A DNA stretch of 64,000 nt, taken from assembly GCA_965116965.1 (NCBI GenBank), contig OZ220743.1, positions 3,410,001 to 3,474,000 on the forward strand, read 5' to 3'. Positions 44,297 to 52,480 of this stretch are shown here, one piece after another. The notes below the pieces were generated by a model, which worked only from the letters and a program-made list of their open reading frames with translations, searched no databases and had not been told where the DNA came from. The position numbers and the translations under genes were made by a program. The number at the start of each line of letters is the position of its first letter. The first letter of the stretch is position 1. Origin of the DNA: Aldehydirespirator sp965116965 (lineage in GTDB: Bacteria; Actinomycetota; Acidimicrobiia; Acidimicrobiales; Aldehydirespiratoraceae).

Positions 44297-45328
44297 ATGA
44301 AGCTGGGACTGAACACCGGATACTGGTCGGCGGGGCCGCCCAAGGGGGTGACCGGGCAGATCGCGGCGGCGGACCGGCTCGGGTTCGACTCGATCTGGAC
44401 GGCCGAGGCCTACGGGTCGGACTGCTTCACGCCTCTGGCCTGGTGGGGGGCGGCCACCGAGCGGGTGCGGCTCGGCACGTCGATCACGCAGATGTCGGCC
44501 CGCACCCCGGCCGCCACCGCCATGGCCGCGATGAGCCTCGACCACCTGTCCGGCGGCCGCTTCGTGCTGGGGATGGGCGCATCCGGCCCGCAGGTGGTGG
44601 AGGGCTGGTACGGGCGACCCTACTCACGCCCCCTGGCCCGCACCCGCGAGTACGTGGACATCGTTCGCCAGGTGATCAACCGGGCCGGCCCCGTCGCCTA
44701 CGACGGCGAGTTCTACCAGTTGCCCTACAACGGCGAGGGCAGCACCGGGCTGGGGAAGGCCCTCAAGAGCACCGTGCACCCGCTGCGGCCAGACATCCCG
44801 ATCTACCTGGGCGCGGAGGGCCCGAAGAACGTGGCTCTGGCGGCCGAGATCTGCGACGGCTGGCTCGCCTGGCTGTTCTCGCCCCGCCACGACGCCATGT
44901 ACCGCGGCTTCCTGGACGAGGGCTTCGGCCGTCCCGGTGCCCGCCGCTCCCCCGACGACTTCGAGGTGGTAGCGTCCACCATCCTGGTCCCCGGCGACGA
45001 CGTGGACGCCTGCGCCGACTTCGTGAGGCCGATGATCTCGCTGTACGTGGGAGGCATGGGCGCCAAGGGAGCCAACTTCCACCGGGCCGTGTTCGACCGC
45101 ATGGGCTACGAGGCCCAGTGCGACACCATCCAGGACCTGTACCTGGCCGGCGACAAGGCCGCCGCCACCGCGGCGGTCACCACGCAGATGTGCGAGGAGA
45201 TCGCGCTGATCGGCCCGTGGGCCAAGATCGCGGAGGACCTCGAGGCGTGGCGGTCGTCGGTCGTGACCACGCTGCTTATCAGCGGCGACCCGGCCACCCT
45301 CGAGCGCTTCGCCGAACTGGCCGGCTGA
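44297..45328 (+). CDS. LLM-class F420-dependent oxidoreductase
   Basis: Luciferase-like TIM-barrel oxidoreductase of 343 residues. It starts MKLGLNTGYWSAGPP, with GFDSIWTAEAYGSD and VRLGTSITQMSARTPAATAM, the pattern of actinobacterial F420-dependent enzymes. ATG 44297 follows AGGAGG at 6 bases. Divergence from the acyl-CoA dehydrogenase suggests a shared lipid or steroid-type catabolic role, which is inference only. Two palindromic repeats follow. Confidence 0.9.
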   Translation: MKLGLNTGYWSAGPPKGVTGQIAAADRLGFDSIWTAEAYGSDCFTPLAWWGAATERVRLGTSITQMSARTPAATAMAAMSLDHLSGGRFVLGMGASGPQVVEGWYGRPYSRPLARTREYVDIVRQVINRAGPVAYDGEFYQLPYNGEGSTGLGKALKSTVHPLRPDIPIYLGAEGPKNVALAAEICDGWLAWLFSPRHDAMYRGFLDEGFGRPGARRSPDDFEVVASTILVPGDDVDACADFVRPMISLYVGGMGAKGANFHRAVFDRMGYEAQCDTIQDLYLAGDKAAATAAVTTQMCEEIALIGPWAKIAEDLEAWRSSVVTTLLISGDPATLERFAELAG

Positions 45329-45354
45329 CCCGTCCGGCCGCCGCCGGCCACCGG

Positions 45355-45472
45355 GAACTGGCAGCAGAATGCACGCATACCGTGCACAACGCTGCCAATT
45401 CCCCCGACGGCCTCATCCCCACCCGGAACTGGCAGCACAATGCACGCATACCGTGCACAACGCTGCCAATTC
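45355..45472. repeat. Palindromic repeat cluster, family 1, two copies (45355-45401, 45426-45472)
   Basis: Two standard 47 bp copies exactly 71 bp apart between convergent LLM oxidoreductase and guaB genes, 26 and 36 bp from the two stops. Both left arms carry C in place of T (GAACTGG). Confidence 0.85.
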
Positions 45473-45508
45473 GGCGCGGCGACCCGGCCACCCCGCCGGC
45501 GGCCTCCG

Positions 45509-46582
45509 TTAGCGGGGGCCGAGCGTGGCGTGGGGCAGGCTCTCGATGACGCCCTGCGGGGTGACCGCTATGAACTGGGCCAGCTCGGTGAACTCCTCCA
45601 GCGTGCCGGCGTCGGTGTAGCTCATGGCGCTGCGCAGGCCCGCCATCAACTGCAGCACCAGCTTGGAGACCTCCCCCTTGTAGGGGACGGTGCCCTCGAC
45701 GCCTTCGGGGGCCCGGTACGACAGGTACTCCTCGTCGAGGTCCTCGCCGGCACGGTCGGCCCGGGCCTGGACCGCCTCGAAGCTGGCCATGCCGCGGATG
45801 CGCTTCTGGAGGCCCTTCGGCCCCTGCTCCACTTCACCGGGACTCTCCTTGGTGCCGGCCAGCATGCTGCCCACCATCACCGTGGACGCGCCCGCGGCCA
45901 GGGCCTTGGCAATGTCACCGGAGCCGCGGATGCCCCCGTCGGCGATCACCGGCACGCCAATCCCGGCGACGTCGGCGATGGCGGTCAGCTGGGGCACCCC
46001 CACGCCGGCCACAGTGCGGGTGGTGCACACGCCTCCGGGCCCCACACCCACCTTCACCGCATCGGCCCCCGCCTCCACCAGGTCGGCGGCGCCGTCCATC
46101 GTGGCGATGTTGCCGGCCAGCACGTCGATGTCCGCGAAGTTGTCCTTGAGCCTCCGCACACCGTCGAGGGCATGGTCGGAGTGACCGTGGGCGATGTCCA
46201 GGACCAGCACGTCGACTCCGGCCGCCACCAGCGCCTTGGCCCGTTCGACCATGTCGCGGTCTGTGCCCACCGCCGCGCCCACCAGGGGGTTCCCGCCCGC
46301 GTCCTTCACCTTGTAAATCTCGTCGGCCTGCGTGTCGGCCGGCATGAAGCGGTGCACGATGCCGATGCCGCCCAGCCGGGCCATGGCGATGGCCATCTCG
46401 TGCTCGCAGACGGTGTCCATGTTGGCCGCCACGACCGGCAGGTCCAGCTCGACGCGACGCGACAGCCGTGTCCGCACCGAGACGTCCTGGCGGGACCGGA
46501 TCGACGATCGCCGGGGGACGATCAGTACATCGTCGAAGGTCAGCCCCGTGCGCAATTCTGGAAGCCCCATACGCAACGCCAA
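45509..46582 (-). CDS. guaB: IMP dehydrogenase-type protein without CBS domains
   Basis: Converts IMP to XMP if it is a true IMPDH. It has 357 residues with barrel motif FDDVLIVPRRSSIRSRQDV, catalytic Cys186 in GPGGVCTTRTVAGVGVPQ (IMPDH form AGVGVPQ rather than the GMP reductase form TGVGYPQ) and flap region EGVEGTVPYKGEVSKL. IMPDH normally has about 480-500 residues with a CBS pair inserted near residue 95; here the sequence runs straight from MPADTQADEIYKVK to GGNPLVGAAVG. Regulation by CBS-bound nucleotides is therefore absent. A GMP reductase activity cannot be fully excluded. Confidence 0.85.
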   Translation of the reverse strand: MALRMGLPELRTGLTFDDVLIVPRRSSIRSRQDVSVRTRLSRRVELDLPVVAANMDTVCEHEMAIAMARLGGIGIVHRFMPADTQADEIYKVKDAGGNPLVGAAVGTDRDMVERAKALVAAGVDVLVLDIAHGHSDHALDGVRRLKDNFADIDVLAGNIATMDGAADLVEAGADAVKVGVGPGGVCTTRTVAGVGVPQLTAIADVAGIGVPVIADGGIRGSGDIAKALAAGASTVMVGSMLAGTKESPGEVEQGPKGLQKRIRGMASFEAVQARADRAGEDLDEEYLSYRAPEGVEGTVPYKGEVSKLVLQLMAGLRSAMSYTDAGTLEEFTELAQFIAVTPQGVIESLPHATLGPR

Positions 46583-46634
46583 GCTACAAGACGCGCCGAC
46601 GCGGGACCAGGGATTCGTCGACCGGTTCGGCCGG

Positions 46635-46925
46635 TCAGTCGACGGAGATCTGGGCCATCAGCGTGGCCCGCTGCTCGTCGAAGGCCTCGAGGTCCAGTTG
46701 CCCGTCGTCATAGCGGCGGTGCAGTTCCTCCACCTTGGCCATGATCTCGTCGTTGCTGAGGGAAGGACCCTGCGGAGCCGCCTCGGCGCTCTCCTCGTTG
46801 CGATGGGCGTGCTCCAGCTCGTAGAGCTCGCCCCGCCCGAGACGCTTCTGGCGCTTGGCCTCGGCGCGGGCCTTCTTGGCCATGTCCCTTTGACGCTTTG
46901 CGAAGCTGGATCGTCCGGTTGCCAC
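46635..46925 (-). CDS. Small basic helical protein, unknown function
   Basis: A 96-residue protein from GTG 46925. The N-terminal third is very basic (ATGRSSFAKRQRDMAKKARA, then KRQKRLGRG). The rest is acidic and ends with a short-coil-like SNDEIMAKVEELHRRYDDGQ and a last helix. Small proteins starting GRSSFxKRQR occur widely, with no known role; nucleic-acid binding is plausible. It lies 52 bp beyond the guaB start, same direction. Confidence 0.65.
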   Translation of the reverse strand: MATGRSSFAKRQRDMAKKARAEAKRQKRLGRGELYELEHAHRNEESAEAAPQGPSLSNDEIMAKVEELHRRYDDGQLDLEAFDEQRATLMAQISVD

Positions 46926-47102
46926 TGGGATCAGCCTCCGTGAGTGTTCGTCGGCTCCTTGCTCTGGCGAGGGCCGGTATACGAGGGTAGACGGATCGGG
47001 GGCCAATTCCATCTCCGGCTCCCGGCCGGACAGGCCATTACCATTCGGATCCCCGACCCCGTCGCCGCGCACGCCGCGCACTCCCCGCGGCAGGAGCCGC
47101 CA

Positions 47103-48410
47103 ATGCCCGACACCGCCGCCGTGGACATCTATTCGCCGGACGCCTATGTCGCCGGCCCGCCGCACGAGCTCTTCGCCCGCCTGCGCCGCGAGCGCCCGGT
47201 GTGCTGGCAGGAGGTGCCCGAACAGGCCGGCTACTGGGCTGTTCTGCGCCATGCCGACGTGGTCCATGTTGCTCGCCACCCCGAAGTGTTCTCGGCCTCC
47301 GAAGGCGGCGTAGTCATCGAGGATCTCGAGCCGGCCAGCCTCGAAGCCATGCGGGACATGCTCCTGGCCATGGACCCGCCCCGCCACACCGCCTACCGCA
47401 AACCGGTGTCGCCGGAGTTCAAGGCGCGCGTGATCGGCAGGATGGAGGACCAGATCCGGACCATCACCGTCGGGATACTCGACCGGACCGGCACCGGCGG
47501 CGACACCGACACGGACCCCGACGCCGATGCCGATGCCGATGCCGATGCCGACACGGATGCAGGCGCAGGCGCCGGGGGCGGAACCGGGTCGATCGGCCGA
47601 GGCGCAGAGGTGGAGTTCGTCCACGAGGTGTGCGCCCATCTGCCCAGCGAGGTGGTCGGCCAGCTGCTCGGGCTGCCCCGTGAGGACTGGCCCGCCATCC
47701 ACGCCCTGGCCGAGCGCAACTCCGGCGGCCAGGACCCCGACATCGCCGATCCGGCTGAGCGGGGGTCTTCCAGCATGGAGATGGCCGTGTACGCCATGGG
47801 TTTCGCGGCCCGGCGGCGCGACATGCCGCCCCAGGGGGATCTGACCGACGTGCTGCTCGGCAGCCATTTCGACGGCCGCCTGATGACCGATGTGGACTTC
47901 GGCCGCTTCTTCGTGCAGTTGGTGACGGCCGGCAACGACACCACCCGCACGATGCTGTCGAGCGGCCTGCTGGCCCTGCTGCAGCACCCTGATCAGCTGG
48001 ATCAGGTGCGCCGGCGCCCAGACGCGATACCGGCCATGGTGGAGGAGGTGCTGCGCTGGTCCAACCCGCTGCACTACTTCCGCCGCACCGCGGTGGTCGA
48101 CACCGAGATCGCGGGCCAGCCGATCGCGGCGGGCGACAAGGTGGCGATGATCTACACGTCGGCCAACCGGGACGAGGCCACCTTCGACGATCCGCAGTCC
48201 TTCGACATCGCCCGGAACCCGAATCATCACCTGTCGTTCGGCATCGGCACCCACTTCTGCCTCGGCGTGCATCTCGCCCGGCTCGAAGGCCGTGTGTTCT
48301 TCAAGGAGCTTCTGGCCCGCTTCGAGCACATAGAGCTAGCGGGCCGGCCCCGACGGCAGCGCTCGAACCTCAACAACGCGCTCAAGTCACTGCCCGTCCG
48401 CCTCGCCTGA
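47103..48410 (+). CDS. Cytochrome P450 with an Asp-Ala repeat insertion
   Basis: Heme monooxygenase of 435 residues from ATG 47103, preceded by CAGGAG. I-helix oxygen motif AGNDTT at 276-281, ExxR at 315-318 and heme Cys386 in FGIGTHFCLGVH are all intact. Residues about 130-165 are a low-complexity insertion (DTDTDPDADADADADADTDA then Gly/Ala) encoded by a GCCGAT hexamer array near 47520-47555. It sits in the loop region before WPAIHALAERN and probably stays disordered. Substrate is unknown; the CYP125/142-like general pattern is common for steroid or lipid oxidation in actinobacteria. Confidence 0.9.
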   Translation: MPDTAAVDIYSPDAYVAGPPHELFARLRRERPVCWQEVPEQAGYWAVLRHADVVHVARHPEVFSASEGGVVIEDLEPASLEAMRDMLLAMDPPRHTAYRKPVSPEFKARVIGRMEDQIRTITVGILDRTGTGGDTDTDPDADADADADADTDAGAGAGGGTGSIGRGAEVEFVHEVCAHLPSEVVGQLLGLPREDWPAIHALAERNSGGQDPDIADPAERGSSSMEMAVYAMGFAARRRDMPPQGDLTDVLLGSHFDGRLMTDVDFGRFFVQLVTAGNDTTRTMLSSGLLALLQHPDQLDQVRRRPDAIPAMVEEVLRWSNPLHYFRRTAVVDTEIAGQPIAAGDKVAMIYTSANRDEATFDDPQSFDIARNPNHHLSFGIGTHFCLGVHLARLEGRVFFKELLARFEHIELAGRPRRQRSNLNNALKSLPVRLA

Positions 48411-48434
48411 CCGCCCGAGCCTGCCCCAACCCCC

Positions 48435-48763
48435 GAACTGGCAGCCCAAGGCACCCACCACTGCCAATTCCCGCCCGGCGGCACGAGCCAACCCCCGAAC
48501 TGGCAGCCCAAGAGGCCCAAACGGGCACCCACCACTGCCAATTCCCGCCCGGCGGCACGAGCCAACCCCCGAACTGGCAGCCCAAGAGGCCCAAACGGGC
48601 ACCCACCACTGCCAATTCCCGCCCGGCGGCACGAGCCAACCGCGAACTGGCAGCCCAAGAGGCCCAAACGGGCACCCACCACTGCCAATTCCAAACAGCG
48701 GCACGAGCCAACCGCGAACTGGCAGCCCAAGAGGCCCAAACGGGCACCCACCACTGCCGATTC
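48435..48763. repeat. Palindromic repeat array, family 1, five copies
   Basis: Copies begin at 48435, 48497, 48571, 48644 and 48716 between convergent P450 and SDR genes, 24 and 13 bp from the stops. The interior is GCCC-AAAC-GGGC. The first copy lacks 12 bp of that interior, which explains its shorter 62 bp step; the others step by 72-74 bp. Spacers within the array are related. Confidence 0.87.
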
Positions 48764-48776
48764 CCGCCCGGCGGAG

Positions 48777-49574
48777 TCAGTCGGCGAAGCCGATGCCGCC
48801 CCCTACGGCCACGGTCGCGCCGGTCAGGTAGGAGCCGGCCCGCGACGCCAGGTAGACCGCGGCTCCGGCCATGTCGTCGGGCTGACCGATCCTGCCCAGC
48901 GGGACCATGCCCGCCAACTCGGCCCGGGCGTTGGGATCATCGAGGATGAACGCCATCATCTTCGAGTCGAACGGACCCGGAGCGATGGCGTTGACGGTGA
49001 TGTGCTCGCGGGCCAGTCGCTTGGCGAGATGCCGGGTGAGGTGGATGATCCCGGCCTTCGACGCCGAGTACGAGTAGGTCTCCATGTCGGGCACCTTCAG
49101 ACCGTCGACGGAGGCGACGTTGATCACCCGGGCCGGTGCCTCCGGTCGGGCCGCGGCCCGCAGCAGGCCGAGCAGCTTCTGGGTGAGGAAGAACGGCCCC
49201 CGCACGTTGGTGTCCATCACCTTGTTCCAGCCGTCCACCGGGAACTCGTCCAGCCGTGCGCCCCAGCTGGCACCGGCGTTGTTGACGAGGATGTCCAGCG
49301 ACTCCCACCGCCCGGCCACCTCGCTGGCAAGCGCCTGGCAACCCTCGGGCGTGGCTAGGTCGGCCTGTACGGCCTCGCACGGGCCCACCGCAGACAGGTC
49401 CTCGGCGGCCGCGGCGAGTTGGTCGGCCTTGCGGGCCGAGACGATCACCCGGCAGCCGGCGTCGAGCAGCCCGCCGGCGATCATGCGGCCGATACCGCGG
49501 CTCCCCCCGGTCACGACAGCCGTCCGGCCGTCCAGTCCGAACAACTCAGTCAAGCGATCGATGTTCATCGCCAT
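48777..49574 (-). CDS. Short-chain dehydrogenase/reductase (SDR)
   Basis: NAD(P)-dependent oxidoreductase of 265 residues. Cofactor motif TGGSRGIGR, NNAG in LVNNAGASWGA, catalytic Ser in INVASVDG and YSASK. The C-terminus GSYLTGATVAVGGGIGFAD is typical of 3-oxoacyl-ACP-reductase-like SDRs. ATG 49574 has GGAGG 10 bases upstream. Substrate unknown; it lies next to the P450 in the opposite direction. Confidence 0.9.
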   Translation of the reverse strand: MAMNIDRLTELFGLDGRTAVVTGGSRGIGRMIAGGLLDAGCRVIVSARKADQLAAAAEDLSAVGPCEAVQADLATPEGCQALASEVAGRWESLDILVNNAGASWGARLDEFPVDGWNKVMDTNVRGPFFLTQKLLGLLRAAARPEAPARVINVASVDGLKVPDMETYSYSASKAGIIHLTRHLAKRLAREHITVNAIAPGPFDSKMMAFILDDPNARAELAGMVPLGRIGQPDDMAGAAVYLASRAGSYLTGATVAVGGGIGFAD

Positions 49575-49672
49575 GTCTCGGGTTCCTCCAGCAGTCGGTG
49601 GGAAAGGCGCTCTGGGCGTCATCTTGGCAGACGAAGACGAGCCACACGCACCGTGGCGGCCCCAGACCTCCC

Positions 49673-49935
49673 GAACTGGCAGCACAGAGCACGCATACCG
49701 TGCACAACGCTGCCAATTCCAGGCGACGCACGACCCCCCACTCCCGAACTGGCAGCACAAAGCACGCATACCGTGCACAACGCTGCCAATTCCAGGCGAC
49801 GCACGACCCCACTCCCGAACTGGCAGCCCAGAACGCCCAAGACGGCCTCCTCCGCTGCCAATTCGGCCAGAAGACTGCCGCTAGCGGGAACTGGCAGCCC
49901 GGAACGCCCAAGACGGCCTCCTCCGCTGCCAATTC
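49673..49935. repeat. Palindromic repeat cluster, family 1, four copies in a divergent intergenic region
   Basis: Copies at 49673-49719 and 49746-49792 have the GCACG/CGTGC interior; 49817-49864 and 49888-49935 have the second-type interior. Steps are 73, 71 and 71 bp. This is the only cluster that lies between two gene starts (SDR and GDPD) rather than after a stop, within a 392 bp gap that contains nothing else recognisable. Confidence 0.85.
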
Positions 49936-49966
49936 GGCCAGAGAACTGCCGCTAGCGTTAGCGGCG

Positions 49967-51289
49967 ATGGCACTGACCCGTCGGACGGCGACCGCGGCTC
50001 GGAAACCGAGTCCGGGCGTGGCGCGGGCCGCCAACCTCACCGCGACTGCGGTCCTCCTCGCCGCGGCCTGCGGCGGAGGCTCCGGCGATGGCGACGGGCC
50101 GCAGGAAGCCGCTCCGGCCCCGTCGGAGTCGACCACCACGACTGCCGCGGCCCCGGCATCGACCACGACCGCGCCGCCGACCACGGCTGCCACCGACGAC
50201 ACGGCATCGACCTCCACCACCGCAGCCACCACGACCACGGCGCCGACATCCACTGCCGCAGCCACCACGACCACCGCTGCCACCGACGACACGGCATCGA
50301 CCTCCACCACCGCAGCCACCACGACCATGGCGCCGCCGACCACTGCGCCACCTACGACGACCACCGTGGCGGTGCCGCGGCCAGAGGCCTCCACGGTCGC
50401 GGAACTGATCGCGCTGGACCGCCCGCTGGTGATCGCCCACGCAGCCGGCGACCAGGACTACCCCCATTCCACCTTGTACGCGTACACCCAGTCGGCGGTG
50501 GCCGGTTCCGACATCCTCGAGCTCGACGTGATGCTGACCGTCGACGGGGCCCTGATCGTCCAGCACGACGACACCGTCGACCGCACCACGGAGGCCTCCG
50601 GACCGGTCAACGAACTGACTCTCGCCGAGATAGAGGCCCTCGACAACGCCCACTGGTTCGTGGCGGGCTTCTGGGGAGACCAGACCCGGCCCGCCGAGGA
50701 CTACGTGTTCCGGGGCGTGCGCACCGGGGCGGTAGAGCCGCCTGAGGGCTTCGGGCCCGACGACTTCCGGGTGGCGACGTTCCGTGAGGTGGCCGAGCGG
50801 TTCCCCCACCATGTCCTGGATGTGGAGATCAAGCTCCAGAGGGGTCCCGACGGCGAGGAGGACCTCTCCACCGGCATAGCCGCGGCCGAGGTGCTGGCGG
50901 CGGAGATCGCCGACCTCGGTCGGGGGGACTCGGTGATCGTGGCCTGCTTCAACGACGAGGTCCTGGAGGCGTTCAGCGCCTCGGCCCCCACGGTGGCGAC
51001 CACGCCCGGTGAGGCCGCATTGCTGGGCTGGTTCACGGGCGGCGCGGCTCTTGACGACCGGATCTCCGTCATACAGGTTCCCTTCACCTACCAGGGGATC
51101 CCGGTGGTGACAGCCGACACGGTGGCCCGGGTGCACGACGAGGGTCGCGAAGTGTGGGTGTGGCTGAGCGGGACCGATGTGGTGGAGACCCGGGAGTTCT
51201 ACGCCGAACTGTTCGCCCTGGGAGTGGACGGCGTGATCGCAGGCCGCCCCGCCGAGGCGATGGCCGCCCTTGCCGACATCGGCAGCTAG
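49967..51289 (+). CDS. Glycerophosphodiester phosphodiesterase family lipoprotein with Thr/Ala-rich linker
   Basis: A 440-residue exported protein. The N-terminus is basic with a hydrophobic core and lipobox (TATAVLLAAAC), then a linker of about 85 residues that is nearly all Thr, Ala, Ser and Pro. The catalytic barrel follows: VIAHAAGDQDYPHSTLYAY, ELDVMLTVDGALIVQHDDT, LDVEIKLQ and VWVWLSGTD. The usual HRG..PENT is altered to HAAG..PHST, but the Glu/Asp/His triad is kept. The linker contains a perfect 52 bp direct repeat (50186-50237 and 50276-50327). ATG 49967 follows the last palindromic repeat by 31 bp. Confidence 0.85.
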   Translation: MALTRRTATAARKPSPGVARAANLTATAVLLAAACGGGSGDGDGPQEAAPAPSESTTTTAAAPASTTTAPPTTAATDDTASTSTTAATTTTAPTSTAAATTTTAATDDTASTSTTAATTTMAPPTTAPPTTTTVAVPRPEASTVAELIALDRPLVIAHAAGDQDYPHSTLYAYTQSAVAGSDILELDVMLTVDGALIVQHDDTVDRTTEASGPVNELTLAEIEALDNAHWFVAGFWGDQTRPAEDYVFRGVRTGAVEPPEGFGPDDFRVATFREVAERFPHHVLDVEIKLQRGPDGEEDLSTGIAAAEVLAAEIADLGRGDSVIVACFNDEVLEAFSASAPTVATTPGEAALLGWFTGGAALDDRISVIQVPFTYQGIPVVTADTVARVHDEGREVWVWLSGTDVVETREFYAELFALGVDGVIAGRPAEAMAALADIGS

Positions 51290-51299
51290 AGCGACCGGA

Positions 51300-51491
51300 G
51301 AATTCGCAGCGGCAGAGGCCGGATTGAGCGTCGAGGGCCGCCAATTCGGAACCGGGAAACAGACGACCGGAGAAATCGCAGCGGCAGAGGCCGGATTGAG
51401 CGTCGAGGGCCGCCAATTCAGGACCGGGAAACAGACGACCGGAGAAATCGCAGCGGCAGAGGCCGGATTGAGCGTCGAGGGCCGCCAATTC
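51300..51491. repeat. Palindromic repeat array, diverged family 1 type, three copies
   Basis: Copies at 51300-51347, 51372-51419 and 51444-51491, 72 bp apart, starting 10 bp after the GDPD stop. Arms are GAATTCGCAGC or GAAATCGCAGC on the left and GCCGCCAATTC on the right, so pairing is poorer than elsewhere. The length (48 bp) and spacing match the main family. Confidence 0.75.
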
Positions 51492-51523
51492 GGGATGGCG
51501 GAGGCGGGGCGGCAGCCGACTAA

Positions 51524-52480
51524 GAGCGAGCGCGGATTGATCATGGGTGGGGGTTCCATCGGTCGCGGTGGTCGATGAGTTTGGCTGTGATAATGAGGGT
51601 TATGGCGAGGGAGAGTTGGGCTCGTCGGTGCTGGGGGCGGCGGTCTGTGTTGCGGCGCATCTGTCCGAAGTTCGACAGCCACGAGTTGGTGCGCTCGACG
51701 CTCCAGCGCAGCCCGAGGGGAGCCGTGTTGGGTTTGCGGCGCTTGGCGTGGCGGGGGCGCTTCTTCGCGCACACGACGTCGTCGATGCCCATCGCGGCGC
51801 ACACCGCGCGCGCCGGCGCGTTGTCATATCCGCGGTCGAGGTGCAGGGTCTCCACGTCGGCTAGCAGCCCTTCGGGGGCGGCTCGCAGTGTGGGTTCCAA
51901 CAAGATGGTGTCGTGTCGGTTGGCGCCGTCGGCGACCGCCGCGACCGGCACCCCGGCCCGGTCGGCCAATATGGACCACTTCCAGCCCAGTTTGGCCCGG
52001 TCAACAGGGCTTTTGGCGGTGCCTTCGCCGCCGCAGGGCGCCTTGTGGATCGACCCGTCCACCGCCACCTCGGACAAGTCGAGGCCCACGATGCGGTCAT
52101 AGGCGCGCAGCGCCTCAGACTCCAGGCTCTCAAAGACTCCGGCCTCGACCCACTCGTCGCGGCGGGCGCGCATAGTCGTGTCAGACACGCGCCCGCCCAA
52201 CAGCCTCTCCGCGGTGACCCACGAGCAGCCCGTCACCAGCCGGATCAAGATCCCCCAGAACACGATCTTGTCCGGTATCCGGCGCCGGTGCCCGCCGGTG
52301 GGATGGTTGTCCACAGGCACCGGCACAAGCGGCTCGATCGCCGCCCACACCGGATCCACCACTTCCGACTCCAACGCGCGCATGATGTGTCTGACCTCCA
52401 CGGTCGTCTCGTTGACAGGACACCCGACATTCCAGTCGGGACAACCAGACGACCCGTGGATGGTCAATCCGCGCGGCCTC
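51524..52480 (-). mobile_element. IS5-family insertion sequence (957 bp)
   Basis: Ends GAGCGAGCGCGGATTGATCA and, inward from the right, GAGGCCGCGCGGATTGACCA (17 of 21 positions match including the next base), flanked by TAA at 51521-51523 and 52481-52483, a TNA target duplication typical of the IS1031-type group. The right flank is at the stop codon of rlmB. Confidence 0.88.
51541..52383 (-). CDS. IS5-family transposase
   Basis: A 280-residue DDE transposase from ATG 52383 (the frame is open to 52467, inside the terminal repeat). First Asp in SEVAVDGSIHKAP, second in LHLDRGYDNAP, Glu in RWSVERTNSWLSNFGQMRRN. The DNA-binding N-terminus is PDKIVFWGILIRLVTGCSW. It appears intact. Confidence 0.9.
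   Translation of the reverse strand: MRALESEVVDPVWAAIEPLVPVPVDNHPTGGHRRRIPDKIVFWGILIRLVTGCSWVTAERLLGGRVSDTTMRARRDEWVEAGVFESLESEALRAYDRIVGLDLSEVAVDGSIHKAPCGGEGTAKSPVDRAKLGWKWSILADRAGVPVAAVADGANRHDTILLEPTLRAAPEGLLADVETLHLDRGYDNAPARAVCAAMGIDDVVCAKKRPRHAKRRKPNTAPLGLRWSVERTNSWLSNFGQMRRNTDRRPQHRRAQLSLAITLIITAKLIDHRDRWNPHP

Noticed and set aside
46635..48329. A 564-codon minus-strand frame running opposite the P450 gene.
   Set aside because: Only its last 96 codons look like a real protein; the rest is antisense to the P450, which has all heme and oxygen motifs.
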